Assembly (NCBI RefSeq): GCF_003258945.1
Contig: NZ_QLIX01000018.1
Span: 1 to 64,000 of the forward strand
Direction of reading: 5' to 3'
DNA length: 64,000 bases
DNA from: Roseicella frigidaeris
Lineage (GTDB): Bacteria; Pseudomonadota; Alphaproteobacteria; Acetobacterales; Acetobacteraceae
Shown here: piece by piece, positions 58,100-64,000 of the stretch
Numbering within the stretch: position 1 is the stretch's first letter
How the letters are laid out: each line of letters opens with the position of its first letter
The notes under the pieces: model-generated
The model's database searches: none
Seen by the model: the letters and a program-made list of their open reading frames with translations, nothing else
What the model was told of the DNA's origin: nothing
Program-made: the position numbers and the translations under genes

Positions 58100-59080
58100 A
58101 TGTCAGGCTTCGCAAGCAGCAACGACCTCGCCGACAAGACCATCTCCTTCGAGGAGCTCGGCCCCGGCCTCTATGGCTGGACCGCCGAGGGCGACCCGAA
58201 TTCCGGCATCGTGGTCGGCGAGGACAGCGTGCTGGTCGTCGACGCCCAGGCGACGCCGGCCATGGCGCGCGACGTCATCGCCCGCATCCGGCAGGTGACG
58301 GACAAGCCGGTGAAGCATGTGGTGCTGAGCCACTACCACGCCGTCCGCGTGCTCGGCGCCTCGGGCTATGAGGGCGCGGAGATCATCGCCTCGGATGTCA
58401 CGCGCGACCTGATCGTCGAGCGCGGCCAGCAGGACATGGACAGCGAGATCGGCCGCTTCCCGCGCCTCTTCCGCGGCAAGGAAAGCATCCCCGGCCTCAC
58501 CTGGCCGCATGTGACCTTCCAGAAGAAGATGACGCTGTGGATGGGCAGGCGCGAGGTGCAGATCATCCATATCGGCCGCAGCCACACCGCCGGCGACACG
58601 GTGGTCTGGCTGCCGAAGGAGAAGGTCTGCTTCGCCGGCGACACAGTGGAGTTCGGCGCCACGCCCTATTGCGGCGACGCGCATTTCGCCGACTGGCCGG
58701 GCACGCTGGCGGCGATCCGCGCCCTCGGCCCGGAAAAGCTGGTCCCCGGCCGCGGCCGCAGCCTGCTGACCAGGGCGGAGGTGGAGGAGGGCCTGCAGGG
58801 CACCGCCGCCTTCACCGCCGATCTCTTCGGCATCGCCAAGGCGGGCGTCGCCAAGGGCGCGACGCTGAAGCAGGTCTATGACGAGGCGATGGCGGCGATG
58901 CGCCCGAAATACGGGCATTGGGTGATCTTCGAGCACTGCATGCCCTTCGACGTCTCCCGCGCCTATGACGAGGCCAAGGGCATCGACCATCCGCGCATCT
59001 GGACCGCCGAGCGCGATGTCGAGATGTGGCGGGCGCTGGAGCACGGCACCGAGATGAAGTCGGCCGAGCTGCAATCCTGA
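58100..59080 (+). CDS. MBL-fold metallo-hydrolase with an altered metal motif
   Basis: This 326-residue protein has a metallo-beta-lactamase fold ([50 protein letters not shown]). The usual HxHxDH motif reads H78-Y-H80-A-V82-R83, so ligands for the second metal site (Asp and His) are replaced. One metal could still be held by H78, H80, the His in GRSHTAGD and the Asp in FAGD. It is third in the homogentisate operon. It may hydrolyse or isomerise a pathway intermediate; no activity is known. Confidence 0.85.
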   Translation: MSGFASSNDLADKTISFEELGPGLYGWTAEGDPNSGIVVGEDSVLVVDAQATPAMARDVIARIRQVTDKPVKHVVLSHYHAVRVLGASGYEGAEIIASDVTRDLIVERGQQDMDSEIGRFPRLFRGKESIPGLTWPHVTFQKKMTLWMGRREVQIIHIGRSHTAGDTVVWLPKEKVCFAGDTVEFGATPYCGDAHFADWPGTLAAIRALGPEKLVPGRGRSLLTRAEVEEGLQGTAAFTADLFGIAKAGVAKGATLKQVYDEAMAAMRPKYGHWVIFEHCMPFDVSRAYDEAKGIDHPRIWTAERDVEMWRALEHGTEMKSAELQS

Positions 59081-59099
59081 GATTCGAGGAGCCACAGCC

Positions 59100-60449
59100 A
59101 TGAACGTCGTGCAGCAGTTCACCCCGGCCCAGACCCGGACCGCGGAACCGAACTACCTCTCCGGCTTCGGCAACCAGTTCGAGACGGAGGCGCTGCCGGG
59201 CGCCCTGCCGGTCGGCCGCAACTCGCCGCAGCGCTGCGCCTACGGGCTCTATGCCGAGCAGCTCAGCGGCTCGCCCTTCACCGCGCCGCGGGCGAGCAAC
59301 GAGCGGAGCTGGCTCTACCGCATCCGCCCCACGGTTGCGAATATCGGCCGCTTCCGCAAGGCCGAGGCGCGGCTCTGGCGCAGCGCCCCCTGCCAGGAGG
59401 TCGAGCTGCCGCCGGCGCCGATGCGCTGGAGCCCGGTGCCGATCCCGGCCGAGGGGCTCTCCTTCGTCGAGGGGGTGCGCACCCTGACCACCGCCGGCGA
59501 CGCCGCCAGCCAGGCCGGCATGGCCGCCTCGCTCTACTTCGTCACCCGCTCGATGCAGGACGAGTATTTCTACAACGCCGATGCCGAGATGCTGCTGGTG
59601 CCGCAGCAGGGCGGGCTGCATCTGGCGACCGAGTTCGGCCGCATCGACATCGCCCCCGGCGAGATCGCGGTGATCCCGCGCGGCGTCAAGCTGCGGGTCG
59701 CGCTGACGGACGGCCCGGCGCGCGGCTATCTCTGCGAGAATTACGGCGGCGCCTTCACCTTGCCGGAACGCGGCCCGATCGGCGCCAACTGCCTCGCCAA
59801 CCCGCGCGACTTCCTCACCCCCGTCGCCGCCTATGAGGACCGCGAGGCGCCGAGCCGCCTGACGGTGAAATGGGGCGGCGCGCTGTGGGAGACCGAGATC
59901 GCCCATTCGCCGCTCGACGTCGTCGCCTGGCACGGCAACTACGCGCCCTACAAATACGACCTGCGGCGCTACTCGCCGGTCGGCCCGATCCTCTTCGACC
60001 ATGCCGATCCGAGCATCTTCACCGTGCTGACCGCGCCCTCCGAGACGCCCGGCACGGCGAACATCGACTTCGTCATCTTCCCCGACCGCTGGATGGTGGC
60101 CGAGAACACCTTCCGCCCACCCTGGTACCATATGAACATCATGAGCGAGTTCATGGGCCTGATCTACGGCGTCTACGACGCCAAGCCGGGCGGCGGCTTC
60201 GAGCCTGGCGGCGTCTCGCTGCACAACACCATGCTGCCGCACGGCCCCGACGCCGCCGCCTTCGAGGGGGCGAGCCAGGCCGAGCTCAGGCCGCACAAGC
60301 AGGAGGGCACCATGGCCTTCATGTTCGAGACCCGCTTCCTGCAGCGCGTCACCGCCTGGGGCGCCGGGCTGCCCGAGCTGCAGCAGGATTACGGCGAGTA
60401 CGGCCGCCCCCTGCGGCGGCATTTCGACCCGAGCCGGCGCGAGTGGTGA
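59100..60449 (+). CDS. hmgA: Homogentisate 1,2-dioxygenase
   Basis: This 449-residue cupin enzyme opens homogentisate to maleylacetoacetate with O2 and Fe(II). Family features are [60 protein letters not shown] with the catalytic His region, and [20 protein letters not shown] with the iron-binding His and Glu. Length is standard. It sits 20 bases after the MBL gene and its stop lies 9 bases before the fahA ATG. The pathway serves tyrosine, phenylalanine or hydroxyphenylacetate breakdown. Confidence 0.96.
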   Translation: MNVVQQFTPAQTRTAEPNYLSGFGNQFETEALPGALPVGRNSPQRCAYGLYAEQLSGSPFTAPRASNERSWLYRIRPTVANIGRFRKAEARLWRSAPCQEVELPPAPMRWSPVPIPAEGLSFVEGVRTLTTAGDAASQAGMAASLYFVTRSMQDEYFYNADAEMLLVPQQGGLHLATEFGRIDIAPGEIAVIPRGVKLRVALTDGPARGYLCENYGGAFTLPERGPIGANCLANPRDFLTPVAAYEDREAPSRLTVKWGGALWETEIAHSPLDVVAWHGNYAPYKYDLRRYSPVGPILFDHADPSIFTVLTAPSETPGTANIDFVIFPDRWMVAENTFRPPWYHMNIMSEFMGLIYGVYDAKPGGGFEPGGVSLHNTMLPHGPDAAAFEGASQAELRPHKQEGTMAFMFETRFLQRVTAWGAGLPELQQDYGEYGRPLRRHFDPSRREW

Positions 60450-60457
60450 GCCAGGCC

Positions 60458-61771
60458 ATGAGCAGGATCGACGAGACCCACGACCCGAAGCGCCGGAGCT
60501 GGGTGGCCTCGGCCAACGGCCATCCGGACTTCCCCATCCAGAACCTGCCGCTCGGCGTCTTCTCGCCGCCGGGCGGGGCGCCGCGCGCCGGGGCGGCGAT
60601 CGGCGACCGCATCCTCGACCTGCTGGCGCTGCTCGCCGCCGGGCTGCTGGGCGGCGAGGCGGCGCGCGCCGTCGAGGCGACGGCGGATGGCACGCTGAAC
60701 GGCCTGCTCGCCCTCGGCGCCGGCCCGCGCCGGGCGCTGCGGACGCAGCTCTCGGCGCTGCTCGCCGAGGGCAGCGCGGCGCGGGGGCGCGCCGAGCCCT
60801 GCCTGCACGCCGCCGCGGACTGCGCCCTGCACCTGCCGGCCCGCATCGGCGACTACACCGACTTCTATGTCGGCATCCACCACGCGACCAATGTCGGCCG
60901 GGTGTTCCGCCCCGACAACCCGCTGCTGCCGAACTACAAACATGTGCCCATCGGCTATCACGGCCGCGCCTCCTCGGTCGTGCCCTCGGGCACGCCGGTC
61001 CGCCGGCCGAACGGCCAGCGCAAGCTGCCCAGCGAAGCCGGGCCGAGCTTCGGCCCCAGCCGCAACCTCGATTACGAGCTCGAGCTCGGCATCTGGATCG
61101 GCCCGGGCAACGCGCTCGGCGAGCCGATCCCGGTCGGCGCCGCGGCGGAGCACGTCGCCGGCTTCTGCCTGCTGAACGACTGGTCGGCGCGCGACATCCA
61201 GGCCTGGGAGTACCAGCCGCTCGGGCCCTTCCTGGCGAAGAGCTTCGCCAGCACCATCAGCCCCTGGGTCATCACGCCCGAGGCGCTGGCGCCCTTCCGC
61301 ACGGCGCAGCCGCCGCGGCCCGCGGGCGACCCGGCCCCCCTGCCCTATCTCTGGGACGCGGCCGACCAGGGCGAGGGCGCGCTCGACCTCGAGCTCGAGG
61401 TGCTGCTGGCGACGCCAGGGCTGCGCGAGCAGGGCCTGCCGCCGCACCGCCTGGCGCTGAGCAGCGCGCGGCACATGTACTGGACCGTCGCGCAGATGGT
61501 CGCGCATCACAGCAGCAACGGCTGCAACCTGCGGCCCGGCGACCTGCTCGGCTCGGGCACCATCTCGGCCCCCGACCCGGAGGGCTGCGGCAGCCTGCTC
61601 GAGACCACCCGCGGCTGGACCGAGCCGCTGCGCCTCGCCTCGGGCGAGGAGCGGCGCGCGCTCGAGGATGGCGACGAGGTCGTGCTGCTGGCGCGGGCCC
61701 GCCGCGCGGGCTTCGCCGGCATCGGCTTCGGCGCCTGCCGCGGCACGGTGCTGCCGGCCCGCGGCGGCTGA
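60458..61771 (+). CDS. fahA: Fumarylacetoacetase
   Basis: This 437-residue enzyme hydrolyses fumarylacetoacetate to fumarate and acetoacetate, the last step of the pathway. It shows DYTDFYVGIHHATNVGRVFRP, PIGYHGRASSVVPSG, the acidic metal motif DYELELGIWIG, CLLNDWSARDIQAWEYQPLGPF and the C-terminal GDLLGSGTISAP. Length is normal. The ATG at 60458 is used with GGTGAG upstream; a GTG at 60446 overlapping the hmgA stop would add 4 residues. Maleylacetoacetate isomerase, the enzyme between HmgA and FahA, is not in the operon. Confidence 0.95.
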   Translation: MSRIDETHDPKRRSWVASANGHPDFPIQNLPLGVFSPPGGAPRAGAAIGDRILDLLALLAAGLLGGEAARAVEATADGTLNGLLALGAGPRRALRTQLSALLAEGSAARGRAEPCLHAAADCALHLPARIGDYTDFYVGIHHATNVGRVFRPDNPLLPNYKHVPIGYHGRASSVVPSGTPVRRPNGQRKLPSEAGPSFGPSRNLDYELELGIWIGPGNALGEPIPVGAAAEHVAGFCLLNDWSARDIQAWEYQPLGPFLAKSFASTISPWVITPEALAPFRTAQPPRPAGDPAPLPYLWDAADQGEGALDLELEVLLATPGLREQGLPPHRLALSSARHMYWTVAQMVAHHSSNGCNLRPGDLLGSGTISAPDPEGCGSLLETTRGWTEPLRLASGEERRALEDGDEVVLLARARRAGFAGIGFGACRGTVLPARGG

Positions 61772-61797
61772 GGCGGCCCCTTCCGGAGGATACGACC

Positions 61798-62781
61798 GTG
61801 AGCAGCATTCCACTCCCGCGCCGCGCGGCGCTCGCCGCCGGCCTCGCCGCCGCCTGGCCCGGCGGCGCCCGCGCCGAGGCCTATCCCGACCGCCCGATCA
61901 AATGGATCGTCGCCTATGCCGCGGGGGGCGGCACCGACACGCTGGCGCGCCTCCTCGGTGGCACGATGGCGACGACGCTCGGCCAGCCCCTGGTCATCGA
62001 CAACCGGCCGGGCGCCGCCACCAATATCGGCGCCGAGGCCACCGCCAAATCGGCGCCGGATGGCTACACGGTGTTCTCGGCCGACAACGGCACGCTGGTC
62101 TTCAACCCGGCGCTGTTCCGCACGCTGCCCTACGATCCGCGCCGGGACTTCCGGCCGATCGGGCTGATGGCGCGCTTCCCGCTGGTGTTGACGGCCAAGC
62201 AGGGCTCGGAGTTCGGCGACGCCCGGGCGCTCGTCGCCGCGGCGCAGGCGAAGCCGGGCGGGATCGACTGCGGCTCGGCCGGCGTCGGCTCGCCGCACCA
62301 CCTGACGCTGGAGCGGCTCGGCAAGGAGGCCGGCCTGCGCCTCAACCACGTGCCCTATCGCGGCGCCGCGCCGGCGCTGAACGACCTCCTGGCCGGCACT
62401 CTCGAGACGATGATCCTCGACCTGCCCTCCGGCGCCGAGTATCTGCGCTCCGGCCGGCTGAAGCCGCTCGCCCTCTGCTCGGCGACGCGGCATCCCGACC
62501 TGCCGGCGGTGCCGACGGTGCAGGAGGCGCTCGGCCTGCCGGGCTTCGAGGCCTATGCCTGGCAGGGGATGGTGGTGCCGGCGAGGACGCCCGACGCGGT
62601 CGCCGCGCGGCTCACCGCGGCCCTGGCGGCGGCGCTGCAGGACCGGGCGGTGACCGACCGGATGCGCGGCATCGGCCTCGAGCCGCTGCCTGGCGGCCCG
62701 GCGGAATTCCAGGCCCTGGAAGCGGCCGAGCGCGCGGTCTGGGTGCCGCTCATCAAGGAGCGCGGGATCACGCTCGACTGA
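61798..62781 (+). CDS. Bug (TctC) family substrate-binding protein of the homogentisate operon
   Basis: This 327-residue periplasmic binding protein has a signal sequence (RRAALAAGLAAAWPGGARAEA) followed by PIKWIVAYAAGGGTDTLARLL, VIDNRPGAATNIGAEATAKSAPDG and NHVPYRGAAPALNDLLAGTLE. The start is GTG 61798 with a GGAGGA site. Its place after fahA suggests it captures the aromatic acid consumed by the operon. As with the two other Bug proteins in the window, no TctA/TctB genes are adjacent. Confidence 0.87.
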   Translation: MSSIPLPRRAALAAGLAAAWPGGARAEAYPDRPIKWIVAYAAGGGTDTLARLLGGTMATTLGQPLVIDNRPGAATNIGAEATAKSAPDGYTVFSADNGTLVFNPALFRTLPYDPRRDFRPIGLMARFPLVLTAKQGSEFGDARALVAAAQAKPGGIDCGSAGVGSPHHLTLERLGKEAGLRLNHVPYRGAAPALNDLLAGTLETMILDLPSGAEYLRSGRLKPLALCSATRHPDLPAVPTVQEALGLPGFEAYAWQGMVVPARTPDAVAARLTAALAAALQDRAVTDRMRGIGLEPLPGGPAEFQALEAAERAVWVPLIKERGITLD

Positions 62782-62869
62782 CGGCGGCCACGCGGCCTCG
62801 GCTGCAGATCGCCCTTGATCACCCTTCGGACCTGGCTCGAAACTGGACCGGTTCGGAGGGAGGTCCCGC

Positions 62870-63052
62870 TTGTCGGACGCGCCGGGAGATCGCAGCTATC
62901 CGCCACGACGTCCCGCCGCGCTGCGCCGGCACGAGCGATGCCCCGAGTGCCGGAACGACCGCTGGAAGGCCATCAACATCACCGGCCAGCCCCACTGGCT
63001 CTGCGTGGAATGCGGCCATATGGAGCCCAACGCCCCGGGGCCGGACCGGTGA
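62870..63052 (+). CDS. Small zinc-ribbon protein, 60 residues
   Basis: This short protein contains two CxxC pairs, CPEC and CVEC, 15 residues apart around RNDRWKAINITGQPHWL, forming a zinc ribbon. The N-terminus is Pro/Arg-rich. It starts at TTG 62870, chosen because GGAGGGAGGT lies about 5 bases upstream and no in-frame ATG exists. The function is unknown; such ribbons bind nucleic acids or proteins. It lies 3 bases from the end of the convergent MmyB-like gene and 88 bases after the Bug gene. Confidence 0.65.
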   Translation: MSDAPGDRSYPPRRPAALRRHERCPECRNDRWKAINITGQPHWLCVECGHMEPNAPGPDR

Positions 63053-63055
63053 GGA

Positions 63056-63877
63056 TCAGCCGGGCCCGGTGCCAGGCCCGATGAGCATGGTCAGCGTCAG
63101 GTCCGGCCGCCCGGCGGGCTCGAAGGTGACCTGCTCGTAGTGCAGCAGGCCCTGCTCCGGATGGCGGAAGCTGCGCATCCCGCCCTCCCGCCCGAGCACG
63201 CCATAGGCATCCCAGAAGCGCGCGAAATCGCCGCTGCGCCGGCGCAGCTCGCCGACCAGGGCGCGCAGCGCCGGATCGTCGAGATGCGGGCCGCAGGCGG
63301 CGTGGAATTCAGCGGCGACGCGGCGCGCGCGCCCCTCCCAGTCCACGATCAGCCCGCGGGCGCCCGGCGCGAGGAAGAGGAAGCGCAGCAGGTTGCGGTC
63401 GGCCGCGCCGTCGAGCCAGCCGGTGAAGAGCCGCGCCGCCGCCGCGTTCCAGGCCCGCGCCGTCCAGCGGCGGTCGAGCAGATAGGCCGGGCAGGCGATC
63501 GCCGCGACCGCGGCCAGCACCGCCTCCGGCACCGCCGCATCCTCCGCCGCCCCGGCCTCCGGGTCGCGCCGCCCGGCCAGCTCGAACAGATAGGCCCGCC
63601 CGGCGCGGTCCAGCCGCAGGGCGCCGGCCAGGCGGTCGAGCGCCGCCGCCGAGACCGAGACGTCGCGCCGCCCCTGCTCGATCCAGGTGTACCAGGTGAC
63701 GCTGAGCCCGCCGAGCTGCGCCACCTCCTCGCGCCGCAGCCCCGGGGTGCGCCGCCGCGCCCCGCCGCCATGCAGCCCGGCCGCCGCCGGGCTCAGCGCC
63801 TCGCGCCGCGCCCGCAGGAAGCCGCCCAGCTCGCGCCGGCGATCCGCCTCGCTCATCCCCGTCATGGTGGCATTCAT
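63056..63877 (-). CDS. XRE-family regulator with MmyB-like ligand-binding domain
   Basis: This 273-residue regulator has an N-terminal XRE helix-turn-helix (LGGFLRARREALSP, then TPGLRREEVAQLGGLSVTWYTWIEQGRRDVSVSAAALDRLAGAL in segments) and a C-terminal MmyB/PAS-like domain (PAYLLDRRWTARAWNAAAARLF, FRHPEQGLLHYEQVTFEPAGRPDLTLTMLI in parts). The family often controls a divergent short-chain dehydrogenase or hydrolase gene. A TATACT box lies only 3 bases before the ATG at 63877; if it is the true -10, the ATG at 63865 would be the start on a leaderless message. Confidence 0.88.
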   Translation of the reverse strand: MNATMTGMSEADRRRELGGFLRARREALSPAAAGLHGGGARRRTPGLRREEVAQLGGLSVTWYTWIEQGRRDVSVSAAALDRLAGALRLDRAGRAYLFELAGRRDPEAGAAEDAAVPEAVLAAVAAIACPAYLLDRRWTARAWNAAAARLFTGWLDGAADRNLLRFLFLAPGARGLIVDWEGRARRVAAEFHAACGPHLDDPALRALVGELRRRSGDFARFWDAYGVLGREGGMRSFRHPEQGLLHYEQVTFEPAGRPDLTLTMLIGPGTGPG

Positions 63878-63987
63878 ACCAGTATAACTGCCCGCCTCAC
63901 GCCAGTGTCCCGGCGGCGCTATCCCTCGATGCGATGCGTGGCGGGCGCGCCCGCGGCATCGGGTGCAATCCGCCGGAGGAGGCGAGG

Positions 63988-64000
63988 ATGACAGCCACGG
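63988..64000 (+). CDS. Start of a divergent gene, cut by the window end
   Basis: ATG at 63988 (MTAT...) is preceded by a strong GGAGGAGG site (63974-63981) and lies opposite the MmyB-like regulator gene, the usual place for its target. Only four codons are present, so the product cannot be named. Confidence 0.45.

Overview
The window is GC-rich DNA from an alphaproteobacterium, most likely a soil or plant-associated member of the Acetobacteraceae (Roseomonas-like). The basis is indirect: very high GC with GTG/TTG starts, a heparinase II/III gene beside rpe and near purH, several orphan Bug (TctC) binding proteins, a fused BcsA-BcsB cellulose synthase like AcsAB of Komagataeibacter, and short two-hairpin repeats ending in CTAG. 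No rRNA, tRNA, CRISPR array, transposase or phage gene was seen.

Layout. 0.1-8.4 kb: housekeeping genes, mostly on the minus strand (rmuC, beta-carbonic anhydrase, purH, heparinase II/III, rpe), with an aldo/keto reductase and a divergent glycosyltransferase sitting between purH and the heparinase gene. 8.6-14.2 kb: a GntR-controlled sugar-acid operon with a Bug protein, an IlvD/Edd dehydratase, an RraA-type aldolase-like protein and a second Bug protein. 14.3-17.8 kb: purU, a DUF3297 protein and a large-subunit catalase. 17.9-26.7 kb: an island resembling the accessory genes of PQQ-dependent alcohol dehydrogenases and lanthanide uptake. It has a PedC-type ABC permease, a FIST (NosP-like) sensor, a NahK/ErcS-like hybrid kinase, a LuxR response regulator, a TauABC-like importer, an orphan TonB and the matching PQQ-type ABC ATPase. 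No quinoprotein dehydrogenase lies in the window.

26.8-45 kb: small catabolic and uptake units. These are a phytanoyl-CoA dioxygenase-like protein, a family 3 binding protein, an N-formylglutamate amidohydrolase with two transglutaminases, a PepSY-exbB-exbD-tonB operon behind Fur-like boxes, a hydratase-MFS pair, an orphan molybdopterin hydroxylase subunit, a VOC protein, a divergent DUF1428/MarR pair with a perfect operator, and a CmcJ-like oxidoreductase with DUF1127 and LysR genes. 45.4-54.9 kb: a compact cellulose operon (BcsP-like, bcsQ, fused bcsAB, bcsC) without bcsZ or bcsD. 55.1-62.8 kb: an IclR-controlled homogentisate operon (FAD monooxygenase, DUF2783, MBL-fold protein, hmgA, fahA, Bug protein). 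62.9-64 kb: a small zinc-ribbon protein, an MmyB-like regulator and the first codons of a divergent gene.

A theme across the window is short repeats placed exactly at gene ends. At least three sequence-distinct hairpin families occur, and several copies supply the stop codon of the neighbouring gene.
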